This document shows, one piece after another, positions 37,791-51,900 of a DNA stretch of 64,000 nt. The translations under genes were made by a program, and so were the position numbers. The stretch's first letter is position 1. Every line of letters starts with the position of its first letter. The stretch comes from Scatophagus argus (lineage: Eukaryota > Chordata > Actinopteri > Scatophagidae), in NCBI RefSeq assembly GCF_020382885.2, contig NC_058497.1, positions 18,468,330 to 18,532,329 of the forward strand. Reading direction: 5' to 3'. The notes beneath the pieces were generated by a model that was not told where the DNA came from, searched no databases, and worked only from the letters and a program-made list of their open reading frames with translations.

Positions 37791-40700
37791 TTATGTAACT
37801 AAAGTGATCAAATAGACACGGTTGACTATAAAACATAACTGCCTTGTATGGAACTACTACTGATTTTCATTATGGATTAATCTACTGGTTATTTTCTCAA
37901 TTAATCAGTTGATTGTTTTGCTTTGTAAAAAAAAAAAAGTGAAAGTATCTAATACGACAAATCATCCCACCAAAACACCCACAGCTCAAAGTAGCACATT
38001 ACCAGAGGGCCATTTTTACAGTTTTCTGTTTGGATCAAGAGAGTCAAATAAGTAATATTGTGTCATGTGGTATCTTGAAAATCTGTAAGCCCACGAAATT
38101 TTCTTCCTTTTTAAACAAGCCAGAGAACATGAGACATACACATTGGACCTGAAATAAAATAAATAAACAGACAAAAGTGTATATGCTCCATGCAGCATTC
38201 ATTTTGTGTTCTTGGTGTGTTTGAGCCGTAGATGACCACAAATGTACAACCTGACTGACATTTTGAGGATGCACATGTTGACTTGACTATGCAAACACAC
38301 GAGCTGGTGTTGCATTAAAATCCCAACTCTGTGAGGTGAATTTATTTGTGGTTAAAGGTTGTTGACTGTAAGACAATACAGAGGGCATAACTACCATATA
38401 TATAATCACTACAAGGACATCAGACATCGACCGGAAATGCCGACATCGTCCGGCATTTGTGTCCACAATCATCATACGTTTCTGCTTTTGGACCAGTCCT
38501 CATTACCGATCCTCCACCCAAACAAATATTGAAATGTTTCGTCATCATAACACCACCGATTGTGCGAAAATGAAACAAATAAACGGCAAGATAAGTGAAC
38601 TATTTTGCAATATCTCCATTTTGGGTAAAATCAGCTGCATCGTGTAAGTAGGTCTATACTGCTGACACCAAACGGACGCCGCTAAGATTCAGCTGATGTA
38701 ATTTATTTTCCAGTTGTAGTTTTTTATTTTCATTTTCAGCTGCTTGGATTCCTGCAATCACCAGCAGGTGGCAGTGTATAACCAGACATTACTGCAGCTG
38801 TCGATAAACTACACACTTCCAAACAACAGCACCATCTTAGGCAAACCTTTGGACTATCATGATGTAATTATTATAGTAGTAAATTTCGTAATTCTTCAGA
38901 AAACCTAAATCTGTTATGTATGATACATTTATTGTTATCATCGTATTAAACTGCTATACAGTTTCCCTTTCTTTGTTCACAGACAAAGTGAATTTAAGAT
39001 TTGGGATGTGTTACAGAAAACAAAACTCACAAAAGGATGTTTGGAGTGTTAGAAGTCTGTGCTGATCCAAATCACAAACACACGCACACAAAAGGGCAAA
39101 AAGGGTAAATTGTAAGGTCCTGCGGCTCCCTTTGGATCCTGCTGCACCATCAGACCATCCTGCTGGCCTCCCACTGTGGCCGTGTTGGTAGTATATGTTG
39201 CTAGGCAATCATTCCTCCGTTTCAAGGCCCCTTCTGGATGCCCTTTGTCGCATCTCTTAGAAAACAATACATCTCCATTGTTTCACGGAGGCAGTGACAC
39301 AATAAAGAAATATTATAGTTATTTTTTTAAAGGACATTTGCGTCACAACCGGATGTGATCACGAGGGATAGTTTACTGTGGGAGCAAAAGCTCAGCTTGT
39401 TTGTGCTTCAGTCGTTTGAGGTGAACCTCAGCCTGAGCCAAAGTTGCGACGCCATCACTATAACACAGTGAGTCATTTTACAGGTGTTTCCAATAGACAC
39501 CTTCATTTCCTGTGGCATGTTGTCGCTGAGCAAGCTTGTTGGCATCATTTGCACCCTCACTGTATATCTTTCACCACACGAAGAGTGCACCGCTGTCGGT
39601 TTCCACTCATCTATTCAGTCCCGAACCCACAAGCTCTCTTTCTGTAAGCTTGACAGACAGGTCTAACACCAGCCGAGCTATTTAAGGTGTGCACTGTCTT
39701 GAAATGAGCACAGGATATGAAAGCATATCACACTGCATTATTATGCAAAATCTACAGTGAAATGAAACTGCAAATTTCTTTTACATAAAAGAAGATTATA
39801 ACACTCAGGTGCTGCAGGCTGATTTAATGAAAGAAGTTCATATTCTTTCCAATAAGCGATGACATTTATATGAAGGAGCACAATATGGATATTTCCACTG
39901 TATTACAGTATATCCGTGGGCTTTATTAGTGCAAAATGTGGACAAAGACGGAATTAAAGTGTAAACATGTACATCCTATGTGTTGTACGAACAAATGCTT
40001 TGTTTATCTAAAAAAATAAATTATAATTTGCTCAGATAAAAGAAGATTGTCTAGTGCTTGAATACATTTTCTCCTTTTCACCACAAGTGACCATTTCTTA
40101 AACAGCTGGTTTCTCGGGGCGGAGTGCAGAGCAAGCACTTCACAGAAAATAACTAACTAAATGCAGAGAGTTCTGCAATGTGCCCACAACTAACTCTTTC
40201 CTGTTTATCTCAATTCAAACAATTAGAGAAAGAACATAAAGTGTGACAGATTGGCATGGCAGACTTTATTATTTATTATACATGATCCAGGGCCAAATAT
40301 CATAACAAATCAATGTGTGTGAGGTATTGTAATGCATGATCTCTGCACTTCAAGATAAATGATACATGGCTGGGACTGATAATGGCACTCCAAGTCTTAA
40401 GTGATTCAAAGAAATGCTAATGTATACTATATATGGCTGTAAATTGGTCTTAACTGTCACACTTTCTCTGATGGATATTCTTATCTGTAAGTAACCTTCT
40501 GTGAGTGTCGAAAATCTTCTCTTTGAAGGTTCCCATAGAGCTCCCAGCCCCCCTTCTTATTAGTCTGTATGTTAAGGCATCTTGTTCCCTGCTAATGCTC
40601 AGCATCTTATTGTTCTTTTCCCACTAATGCTGTAATCTAATCCATTCTGTAAAATGTAGTCTGCATCTTAAAATGTGTGTCTATTTTTGGTGTCTGCTCT

Positions 40701-41329
40701 TTAGAGTTTTATTTTACATTCGAAAGATTGCAGCTGACACACATTCGGCTAAAGCTTTCATTAAAAAGATTCAGCAAGAAAGTGTCAGCAGGGCTCCTCA
40801 GAGCAGGACTGGGACTTTAAGAAGCAGCTTGAGGTTCAGATGGGGAGGCAGCTCTGAGATTCCCAGACACGACTATCAGATGGAAAAAGGCCAATGAACA
40901 AAGCAGGAGAGGACAAAGTTTCACATCACGGTGGCTGAGTTAGGGAGGCAGGAGTGAAGCAGAAATGTGTCCATTAAGGCGGGTAATCACAAGATATATT
41001 TCACTACAACAATTTACCAGCACTTTGTCGTAAATATACAGTATGTCCAGCCTAATTAAACGTTACTTTTTATAGTTTATAGCTCATGCAAAAGTTTCTT
41101 TCTTCTCATTTTCCAAAAGTATTATTTAATTTCATGATTTCATGATCAATTTCAATTTTCATCAAACCATATTGCATAGAAAAACATTACATCTGTAGGC
41201 ATAGTTGCTGAATACTACAGATTGTGAGTCGCAACAATACTTAATAAGCTACGTTTTACAATCACGATTCTTTGGGATGCTGTGATGTTTGAAATTGAAT
41301 GTGATCAATTGTAATTATAATTGCTAATT

Positions 41330-41880
41330 GTTTGGAACTGGGTCCAATAATAATGATAATAAAATATAGTAATAATAATCCAATAATATGATATACAATA
41401 TTACAACATGGTGGCTCTGCTCCATAACAAGTTCTTTACTTACAGCTTGAGTAGATTTTGTTGATACTTTTACTTAAGAATTTCAATGCAGGACTTTTAC
41501 TTTTAATTATTAATTGCGTGGATCAGTCGTGGATCAGCGGTTAGGGTGTCGGACCCGTAACCGGTGGATTGCTGGTTCGATTCCCCGTCCCGGTGTCCAT
41601 GGCTGAGGTACCCTTGAGCAAGGTACCTAACCCCCACTGCTCCCCGGGCGCTGCACGCGGTCGCCCACTGCCCCGGGTTTGCTGTGTGTGTGTGTGCACG
41701 TCACTTGGGTGGGTTAAATGCAGAGAACAAATTTCATTGGAGTGAGTTCCCTCCAATGACAAGATATGTCACTTTCCTTTCCTTTTCCTTCCTTTACTTG
41801 TAATGCAATATTGCTGTATCGTTACTTTTCCTTAAGTACGGTACCTGAATGCTTTCCCTGACTGCTTTCACCACTGCTAT
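41330..41880 (-). repeat. GTGGAAGAAGT-family copy interrupted by a SINE
   Basis: The left part (about 41330-41515, with CTTTTACTTAAG and GCAGGACTTTTACTT) and right part (about 41795-41880, with TTACTTGTAATGC, CTTAAGTACGGTACCTGAAT and TTTCACCACTGC) are reverse-oriented pieces of the same repeat. They resume on either side of the SINE at 41520-41790. Confidence 0.6.
41520..41790 (+). mobile_element. tRNA-derived SINE nested in an older repeat
   Basis: The head GTGGATCAGCGGTTAGGGTG (A-box about 41531-41545) and B-box GGTTCGATTCC (41574-41584) are tRNA-like at normal spacing. A middle module GGTACCCTTGAGCAAGGTAC follows, shared in form with the SINE at 19429-19786. After it come CTGCTCCCCGGGCGCTGCAC, a TG tract, and a TTTCCTTTCC-type tail. 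Target-site duplications were not clear, though both flanks contain TTTACTT. Confidence 0.8.
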
Positions 41881-42207
41881 TTTTAAATTACATATTCTAT
41901 AGAGATGATTAACTCTTAGCTGACATCCACTGCAAGGTCTTCAAATGAAAAACCCTACAATAACCCTCCCCCCCATACAACCAGCTTCAACAAGAGCTGA
42001 GCTGCCAAACACTTATACAAGACAATTAATTATCTGTTGAAACATTCTCTTTCACTCTATATCTATTTATAAGCTGCCATCAGTGTAGCTCTGCACAGGT
42101 TTAAGCTCAGCATGAGGCGGCACTGGTAGGACAAATCTGTCTCTTAAGCGTCAATATCTCTGAGAACACGAGATCTGAATTACGTAACATGTCATGACCA
42201 GCACTCA

Positions 42208-42330
42208 GCTGTGGAAGAAATATTCAGATCACTTACTTGAGTAAAAGCAGCAAAGTCATGCTTAAAAAAAAATACTAAATTGCAAGTAGAAGTCCTGTGT
42301 TCAAAATAATAATAAAAAAAAGATGCAACA
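42208..42330 (+). repeat. GTGGAAGAAGT-family fragment
   Basis: GCTGTGGAAGAAATATTCAG followed by GATCACTTACTTGAGTAAAA and GCAAGTAGAAGTCCTGTGTT is a forward copy of the family also seen at 25960 and 54225. Confidence 0.6.
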
Positions 42331-44470
42331 AAATGTTCCTCAACCTCGAAGCAGAAAAGAACTTTGCAGAACATTCTCTCTGTTCTAACATTTACTTTTT
42401 ACTCACCGAGTCATCCTCATTAATGATGATTATTTCTAAAAAACATCATTAGTTGCTGCAATAGTCGGGCCTACAATCAATATTGATGTATTTGGTCAAA
42501 AATAACATCATAACTACTTCTTATACCCTTCTGTATAATATATTGCATTTTATAAACAGATCTCATCATTTTTGTCTGGGGGGAGAAGCGAACATTTCCC
42601 CCTGAAATGTGGTGGTGAAGTATAAAATTGCAAACCACTGCTGTGGAGCTTAGTTCATGAGGTTATCCGACTCTAACCTCTTGTGTAGCATTAGCTGATT
42701 TATGCATTCATGTATTAGACTACTTGAGTGAATGTATTTCCACGGCTGCCAATCACATGCAGCAGGCCCACCATGTGAGCTGGTCCTTTGCTGTAGTGCC
42801 GTCATCAGCAACAGCATGTGACTTAGCAGTAGGTTGGTTAGCTGCTACCGTTTCCCTCCACTGAGTCATCAATCCTACACATATCAAGCTCAGGCATACT
42901 GTCAGCATGATAATGTGTTATACACGATTAGATATAGCTGTGTGAATCAGTTAGGGCTGACAATGGCAGCACAGCCCCTCACCTTTTCCCTTACACGACA
43001 TACAATTGCAATCAGATGTAAAGGCATTTAAATGTGATAACAGTAGCTAAATCTGACTTTGAGTGAGTCAGTAAATGTAATCACTGAGTACAACTGTTAG
43101 AAGGCAATTAGTGGCCGTTTTAATTCTGCTGTAATAATAACGCTCTCCAAAAAAAAAACAAAAAACAGTCTAACCTCAATAGCTAGAGTGGAATTAATCA
43201 CTTGGGAATACACTGTACTGATCAGCTGGCTCGCAGGCTGAATCAGATTGCGTTGCCAAGGACTGCAGAACATCTCTATATTGGTTGCAATGGGATTAAC
43301 TGCCTGAAAGTTATCACAAGTCGAAAAACAATAACGAGCTAAATTTGCCCTCTCCAGATTCTCCCTTTGGTCACAGAAAATTGAACTCCTTGTTCTTGTA
43401 TTTTTTTTTTTTTTTCTTGCTAAAGATGCTGTCTAAAACAGAGTTTCAGAGAGGCTAACTTTGATTCTATACAGAACTTATAAGAGTCAAAAAAAAAAGG
43501 AGCGGGAGCTGTGTTTACAGCTCAATTAGCACTGTGGTATTAATAGGTTTCACAAGTGAGCTGAAAGGCGGCGTGATGCACAGGAGAAACTTGATGATTT
43601 CAGCGTGATAAAGCGAAGCAGGCAGCTTTAAATTAAGATTTTTGCTTAATTTTCATTCCGTGTAGCTCTCCTGTTGATTGGAGTATTAATAACTGGGTGT
43701 ATATAATCAATAAGAACGCTATTTCTGGGAACAGAAAATGAAAATCTGAAAACATTTCTTTTGCAAACACACATTAGCGCATACTGCATTACCTCCAGCT
43801 GACCCGGGGGTCCAAATCGTCTTTTAACGTTTGCAAAGTAGCACGGAGCTTTTCATGGGAGAGCAGACGCTGTGTGAAAATAGTCCGAAAGTAATCGATG
43901 GAGATGATTTAACTTCCTGAGGTGATGCTGTTGCAGCTCGGTGCTCTGAAAGATGAAAGGGTGGCACTTCAGTACTCCCATGTTTTCCCGCTGCAGATCC
44001 TCCCTTTCAGGAGGGTTGTTCACAGACTGCTGATGACCACTGAACATGACAAGTGATTTTCATCTGATGGGAAGTGCAGAGAATGAAAGTGATTTTGAGG
44101 CCCAAAGCCCCCTCTGCCAAGGCGATGCATGTGTCATTCAAATCTCCTGCTTCATAGATGGAGAGAGAGAGAGCAAAGCTGACTTGTTTCAGGCCTAGTA
44201 TTAGAGCTCAAATCATATTTTGCATTGTCTCAATCAACATCATTTTAAGGACAAATTTAGGCATCACACTGAGCAAAAATAATCATAAAAAAGAATAAAA
44301 CAGTGAATGTAGTGACTTTATTTTCCACCTGTTTAAAGTGTTTTACTCTAATTTTAATGCCATTTTAATTAGACGTGGTTATGCATTAGATTTCACACAC
44401 TCAGGCTGTGAAAGCTTGTAACATCTTGCTGTTGATTGCTTTAAAGGTGAAATGTGTCAGTGCTGACTGT

Positions 44471-44478
44471 TGACGTCA
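44471..44478. promoter_or_regulatory. CRE palindrome in intergenic DNA
   Basis: A full TGACGTCA lies in a locally GC-richer stretch (44440-44560) between jam3 and igsf9b. No adjacent promoter is evident, so this may be chance or an enhancer. Confidence 0.2.
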
Positions 44479-47400
44479 GCGCCGACAAGAGAGAGGAAAA
44501 CGGCATTTGCTTTTCACATCAGAGCCACATGTGTGCGGGGTGTATGACTGCGGACCGGCGAGATAATGATATGTGATGGATATGATCTCAAAACATTTCA
44601 TGTTGCACACAAACCAATGTGTGAAAGTTTAGCTGGGCTCCAGATTTCACCAGGACACCAGGGAAATCTCTGAAGGTCTCCTGAATGCCTGCTCCTCACC
44701 CACCTACTGAGGCAATGATTAACTGATTATGAAACACTACGAGAGACGCTCTCTCTTCGCAGCAGTCGTGCATATTCTTTATTGTGCAGGCCATATTAGG
44801 CTACTTCTTTGTTAGCCACAAATTATTTCTGCTGACATTACACCCTCACAAACAAGGCTTTTTTTCCTCCTGTAACCAGTCATACTCCATATTAGCATAT
44901 GCAAATCCAAATGTATTCTATACTCTATATATATATATATACTACAGTGCATATGTAGATTATTCTGCACTTGATTTTTGGACTTCAGGTTAATGCTAAA
45001 CTGCATTTCAATACTTGTACTCTGCATATGCCAAGACTATAAAGTTGAACTCAGTCTAAGTTAGAGCCACAACATTAAAAACATCCATCTATTAGTTTTT
45101 CAATTAATTGTTTATAAAATAACAAAAACAAAAAACAAAACACACATTTAATAAGCTGGGAACAACAAATGTTGCATTTTTGCTTAGAAAAACTACCAGA
45201 ATATTTGATTAATTAGCTAAATATTTACCAATATTTAATTCCCTGTTGATAAGACACAACTATCTGGTGCCTCATATCATCTTTAATAATGACAGTCAAA
45301 AACAGAATATCCGGAACCACAGCAGCTTATCTCCAAATGTTATGAATTTTAAAAATAAAATGTATTATAGTACACAGTTTGTGTACAATAGTGGTACTTT
45401 ATACTCCACTGATACAGTTAAAGACTCACTGGATTGATTATACTGTACTGCTGAAATTTTGAAATGTTCACACCAATGGGATTTCTTCTTAACTCCCAGT
45501 TTTCTTACTATGATTGTATCTTCACCTGCTTAAATAGACGAGAAAGTGAATGGTTTGTGTGCAATTCATTTCTAAAGATGGATGAAGTGAATAACAAACA
45601 AACGAAACCCACAAAAGAAAACAGCTGGAAATCGTTTTGTCTCTTGTGCACAACACTGCTGACCACTACTGGTCAAAAGTGTGAATTATACTTGGAAGCA
45701 GCATGAGACTATAAGGACATACACGGCTTGTAAAATACCATAAACAGACATGCGACAGAACATCTGTTCAGCAGCTGGCGTGCGCGACGTCTTGTTTGGT
45801 GCATGCAGGTTATTTCAGCTGCAGGCTGACTGACTGATGCCGGTGGAGGCCCTCAGTGTACACATCCATACGTCTCTGTCACTAAGGCATCTGAGGCTGT
45901 GCGAGCGTTTGGGTCTACGCTTAGTCACACCAATGAACGGTTTTACACAGCGTGGGGGATAAAGGAACAGTGCAAGAATTCGCTCTGGTTTTGGTTAAAC
46001 GTCTTAGAAATGCCATAATTGGGATATTTTCTCAGTTTTCAGTTTATCCTCCTGTTTTACTGGACAGAAAATAAAGACATCAAAACGTTGCCTGCCAGCA
46101 GTGACAGACTGAGAAGATCCCACTGGACAATGACCCTAAAAATAAACCAATGTGCTACACTTGAAGACAAATATCTATTAATTTTTTATCCCATTATTTT
46201 TGGTAGCGCACCTGAAAGGCAGCAGATACAATGACTTTAATCTTTACTTGCTTCAGGACTTGTCAGAAAAGAAAACACTTTCTTTTTTTATTGAATGCTG
46301 CTTAAAAGTACCTTGTTATTGTTAATTCTGCTGCATAGCCGAGAAAAATAAAGAAAAAGCAAAGCAGTAAAGTTAACCTAGTTTCAGATTCGGATTCAGA
46401 GTTTTCCAGAGTGCGTTCATGCAACAGTTTCAAAAATAGTTGAGGGGACGCAGTGGCCATTAATGGGATAAATCCTATTTCTGATCACTGAGAGGCTGCA
46501 AAGTCAAACAGGCACATGAGACTCCCTGCAAGAGGAATCTGATGAATCTTGCATGTAACAGAGGACATGAGTGTTTTCTACAAACAATAATCCTGAAGTT
46601 GTTTTTTTTTTAAGGCAGCACCACTGGTCCCTATTTCATTTACAATTCAGAAACGCTTCATGTTCCCTCCGTCCCCTTTGGTGAGATAGCCGTCCCATCT
46701 CCCCTAACAGTTACGTAAGAGATTATCTTAACTGTTCTTAACTTTTCTCTGCCCTGCTTGTAGGAAATCAAATTTCATCATGGAAATATATATATAAAAC
46801 AAAATCTCCTGTGGTTTATGAAGCAAATGCCATTTACTGTGGAACCAGACTTTGTGCTCATCGAGCCTCCTGAAGCCATAGGCCTACAGCATGTTCTGCT
46901 GTTCTGTCAGCACTTCTGTAACTTTGTGTGAGGGTTGGACGGGGGTGTGTCGGCATAATGTGACCTTGTTTTGCCATGCAGCAGTCACAGCACACTACTG
47001 CACACCTCCCCTGACAGTAATTGTGAGAATCTGATGGATGCTCCACCTTCAAAACGGCTTGGTCACTGACAGTAACAATTGCTGCATGCAGTCCTGTCTG
47101 AGGAGTTTAAAACGTCCTGTTTATGCTGCTCTCTTACAGGCACAGCATTTGTAAGAGGAGGTTTTTCTTTTTAGCTGCAAACCCTGGATCTCCCATCTGC
47201 ACTTGCTTCCAGTGAAACACGTACAGGACAGGATGTATGTTTCCCAGCCGGGAGGGTGGAGCTCACAGAGCTGGGGAGTATCATCCAGATGTTACCTCAT
47301 CCCAATCTGCTCACTATATTCTATTGTGTAAAAGGCTGTCTCTGTTTTAGGGCAGCCCCAACCCTTTTGGCTTGAAGTCCTTTAAAGTGAAGCAATGTTG

Positions 47401-48313
47401 ACCCGTGTGTGAGCGGTAAGAAGTTGGACCAAGGAGTCATGTTTCCTTATCAGAATCCTTCGTCTGAGCAGTTTTTTTTAGAGGCCTTGAGTGGTAAAAC
47501 AGCCCAGAGTTTCACAATAAAAACAAAGATGAGAGAAATGTCAGAAAAAATAATAAACACAAGTGTTTAAATGTGTAACAGTAAGATATTCTTGTTCTTG
47601 TTTTTCTCATTTCTCCCATCTTGTTCATCATCTGGCAACCTCTCGGGCTGATTCGACTGTTTTTGAGAAACACTAACATACAGGCAGTGGAAACATTTAA
47701 GGACAAATCTGAACAAATGTGAGTGAACAGACATAACAAACGCATATAAAACAGGGCGTCAGCGAGCGGTTTGATTTGTAGACGGTAATGTGACAGTCTC
47801 CGACCGAGAAAAAAACAAAAAGAGAGAAGAAGGGTGGGGAGGAGCGCAGACAGACACACTCAAATGCCGAGACAAAAATGTGACAAAAAGATTTGCAAAA
47901 TGTGGTCCCGAGACGATCCTCCCAGACCACCTATAGCATGTTTATCTCCCAGTCCCACGCAGCAGCAGCAGCAGCCGCTGTGTGAGCGCAGATCTGGGCT
48001 GATGTCGAGCAGCCGGAGGCGCACATCAGGCGTCATGAATCCTCTGTGGTCATGCATGTAGGAAACAGAGGGAGTGAGTCTGAGGGAGCCTTATCAGTGC
48101 TAACCATGTGTGCGCAGTGGGCAGCATGATGGAGCTGCATCGTCGCGCTCGCGGCCATCGAGGAAAAACAGGCGAAGTGTATTGTATCTGTCGCCACACC
48201 CATCACATAGAGCCAGACACGGCGAGGGGGGAAAAAACTGAGAAAAATGAGAGTTTTATGTTGGTGACAACGGCATGACAACAGCCGAGGGCTATGGCTG
48301 AGCGACAGATGAG

Positions 48314-48332
48314 TCACACACACACACACACA
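48314..48332. repeat. (CA)n microsatellite
   Basis: A short CA dinucleotide tract, followed by CACCACCACCACCACC near 48353-48368, upstream of the proposed igsf9b promoter. Confidence 0.85.
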
Positions 48333-48399
48333 TACACGCATCCACCAGCGCCCCACCACCACCACCACCTCCCCATTTTTCATCGATACAGTAAACCTG

Positions 48400-48977
48400 C
48401 ACTACCAGCAGGATGGCACCGATATTGATATGGCGAACGGCGCAAAAAAAAAGGGCTGAGTGCGTGGATGGTCGACGGGCGGCGGTGGGTGCACGTGGGG
48501 GCCAGTGTAAGGAGAGGTATTTAAAGATGTGGACACGTCTCTCTGTCAATGCGCATGATACTGCGGCTCCACTACTATGGCACGCTCCAACTCACCTTGA
48601 ATCGGCGCACGGCCGCTCTCCTGTCATTCGGGTGCGGGGCCGTACGGAGAACCAATACACGCCCCAAAACCTCAATCAGCAGCCAATCCGATGACAGAAG
48701 AGGCGGACCTGTGGCTGCATTCTCACACTTGGTTTCACTATGCGCTCGTAAAACGGCTCTGTCTACTACAAACGCGGCGGTGCAGGTGCTCTGTCTCTTC
48801 GGGAGAGGATGCGGATGGAAGGACGGGGGAGGGAAGGGATGAAGGGAAACGCCACGAGGAAAGAAAACAGGATATGAAAAGGGGCTTTTGTTAAGAGACC
48901 GTGAGGTGCAAGGTCGAATATGAGAGATTGGTTGAACGGGGCACTTTGCGTGGTAATAGCTGGTCGGCAATAGTACT
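48400..48977 (+). promoter_or_regulatory. Likely igsf9b promoter and 5' untranslated region
   Basis: This stretch is richer in GC and CpG than its surroundings. It contains a CACGTG E-box at 48492-48497 and a TATA-like TATTTAAAG at 48518-48526, which would place a start near 48550 and a 5' leader of about 430 nt. The leader has several short upstream ORFs (48839-48877, about 48894, and 48920-48973). The transcription start is inferred, not seen. Confidence 0.35.
48920..48973 (+). CDS. Short upstream ORF ending just before the igsf9b start
   Basis: A 17-codon open frame starts at ATG 48920 and ends in TAG at 48971-48973, four bases before the igsf9b ATG at 48978. If the mRNA includes this leader, the peptide (MRDWLNGALCVVIAGRQ) or its translation could repress or allow re-initiation at the main start. 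No evidence of conservation is available here. Confidence 0.3.
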   Translation: MRDWLNGALCVVIAGRQ

Positions 48978-51900
48978 ATGATTTGGTATGTGGCCACTCT
49001 GATAGCAAGTGTATTCAGCACCAGAGGAACGGCCGCTCAAGGTGAGTTGAAGTGCAATATATCTTGTGCCGCACATAGCATATGATTTCTGCTGCCTCGG
49101 TGTGCGCTCGGTCCTGCTTTTTGTATTCGCATGACATTTTTTTTTTTTTTTCCTGTGGTGGGGTGTTAGGTCATAAACTGTCGGGCTATTTCATTCTAAC
49201 AAATGGCTGCAAATCTTACATATCACGTGAAAGTTCAGCCCTGGTTAAATCGTATCAGTGAAACAACAATTGTCTTGAAATGGCCTGGCTCACATGCGTG
49301 ATGTGTGAGACTGTATCATTCACATGTCTGTGATACTAAATGCCACTGAGCAGAAGGACTGACCGTGACAAATATAGCTCGATTGATGTAGCCGTGTGGG
49401 TTAGGCCTGTATTGGGACGTCTGTGGGGTTCGTTTGCGTGATAAAACAACGAGCAAATTGGAAATAACGTCCCCGCTGCTGAAGGGGGAAATGTGTGCTT
49501 TGTATCATAGCAAGCGGTCCCATTTGAGTTCTCCAGAGAGGGGTGTGACCGTCTCAGCCCTCAAGACGGAAAAGTATCTAAATAATGCATTGCGTGTCAG
49601 ATAAAATGCACTCTTGAATTGACAGAGCCCATTGCTGCATGCATGGGATTCATATGGAGAATTTCACACCGCACATGGATGCAACCACAGTGCTGTGCTG
49701 TGTGATGCACTTAGCACATTCATGCTGCAAGACTCGCATAGTGCTGGTCTAAAGTGGTTCATAAACTAGTCATTCCTGGAGCCACAAATGGCACAATATT
49801 CCCTTTGTGCTTATTTTTCTCAGCACTCTGTATTGACCCATGTACTTACTTAACCTTGCCTTTCCACTCGTGTCCAGACGAGGGAGACATGTGCCAAGCT
49901 GTCGCCTGGTAACTGATCCCAATGACCCCACATACCCAGTCAAAACTGGTCTGCTCACAGGTCTGGCTCCTCCTGTGATGACAGTCAGATCCAAGCCAAG
50001 CACAGTGTGAAAACTTCCTCTAATGATGCAGCGAAACACGTTTGATTTAGGAACAGAGAACCTCTCATGGGTGTGATTGTTTGAAGCAGAAGTTCTCCAT
50101 TTTATGAAGGCGTAGATGTGGCTTAATAATATCGACTCAGAGGTGTTCTGCACTGCACTGAAGGTGATTTACTTTTGAATAGGCTTACAGGCTGTACCAG
50201 AGAGTCACAAATCACAACGTACTCTTCTAGTAATTACAAATGAGAGCTGGTCTATTTCTTCCATTACAGTGTCCCAGAATATGGTGTCTGAACCCAGTCT
50301 GCTGCTGCAGACAATCTCTGAATTGCGTGTTAGCTCATTTTCACCCCTCTTTTGCTAACGATAAAGATAATACATCCATCTGTCATCAGAGTTTGACATT
50401 TTATTTAAAAAACTCATCCAGTTTTGACCTCTTAAATGCTTCGTTTTCTAATTATTTGTATCATAATCCATTGGCAGTCTGAGGAACATGTGAAAAGTCC
50501 CAAATAAGTACAATACACAAGAAAAGAAGTCGCAGTGTGTTTGAACACGTCGACACTTTGGGATGTAAGCTTATTCGTTTTATTGTTGGGACTCATTTAA
50601 GCTGAAATCTTATACGATAAGCTTCCTGTTGAACGCCAAAGGATTGTCACCTGTTTTAGCACTAAACACTTGCACTGAACACAAGCAGAATATAGTGGGA
50701 AAAGACAATAGACGGTAATCTGTCATCACCTTATTAGCTGGCAGTGTTAGCACATTATGATGCCGCCAGGGCAGAGAAAATTAGGTAGCTCATCATGAAA
50801 ATGGTCACTGAAGATATGCTCCTTTTAAGCATCCAATGTGGATGGAGGAGGCTTCCATGAGCCAATGGTGTTTGTTGAGCCTTAGTACAAACTATAAACT
50901 ATCCTGGCGAACAACAGCTACAAGAGTAGAGAACATATAACATTATGAGTTTAGCTGAGGGCTGATCAGCAAATTGCAGATGAGGTAGCTAATAGGCTAC
51001 TACTGACAGTGTTGTTAAAGATCTGTGGCTATTGCTAACCGTAACCTCAACCCATATTTTCGCTTGGATCTTCATTTTGCGATTACTCGATAATAACTCA
51101 ATTACTCAAGTACTCGAAAACGGAAATGACTTAAAATATGCATCCTTAATTAGGGCTGCTTTGTTTTGGCTAAAGGAAGGAGAGTAACTGTTTTACCGAG
51201 CAGAACGTCTTCTATAAGAGATCAGATGTAACTTTCAGTTAGCAAACACGTTCAGGTAATACATGAAACTCACCTTGGTCTGCACGTCACCGATCTTAAA
51301 GCTAGAAAGTGTTACCTTTGGAAATTAAGACCAGCAAGAAACAGACATAGTGGCCTTAAAGATGGCGTCATCTGCAAATGGAAGCACTTAGAAAGAGTGT
51401 GTGTAGGAACATTTATCAGTGGACATGGAATAGATTGAAATCCTTTTGAGAAGTAACACAAAGTTATGGGTAATCAAACCACTATTTAAGTTATTTACTG
51501 CATAAATATGTCAAACTTATGTCGCTAACAACCTGTCAAATATGAAGATAAGCTAGCCTTATTTTTTTTTTCGTAGCTGTATGCTGTCACAGGCATTTGT
51601 AACTACCTTTAGGAATTATCCACTGAACAAAAGGGAAAAATAGAAAAAATAACTACTAGTGAGTATCATCATTGCATCCCTGTACTAGGTTGTTGTCATA
51701 GAGAGGCTGTCAGATAAGTAGAGTCAAATGTGCATGAAATGTTATCGTAGTCAAGGAAACCTGAAAACGCAAAGGGTTCAGTTTTAGTTGGGTTTTTTGT
51801 GGCTGGTACGATGGTGTTCACAGAAGTCATTTCACAGAATCCATGCATATAAACTGAGGGTGTCAAGACAAAATGTCATCTGTGACGGTAAATTTGCCTG

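Larger units (their letters stand above)
36863..48400. other. Repeat-rich intergenic region between jam3 and igsf9b
   Basis: About 11.5 kb with no recognised protein exon. It holds repeat copies at 36985-37150, 37265-37790, 37865-38010, 41330-41880 and 42208-42330, a SINE at 41520-41790, a perfect hairpin at 37594-37657, a CRE palindrome at 44471-44478, and short TA tracts near 44928-44942. Unique-looking stretches between these (for example 38300-41300 and 42800-47800) show nothing I can name. Confidence 0.6.

Noticed and set aside
41520..41600. tRNA gene
   Set aside because: A and B boxes are present, but the sequence continues into a SINE body and tail, so it is a tRNA-derived SINE head and not a tRNA gene. 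The same applies to 19700-19786.
48575..49021. 148-codon minus-strand open frame over the igsf9b promoter
   Set aside because: CpG-rich DNA is poor in stop codons, and the frame is antisense to the igsf9b first exon with no family resemblance.
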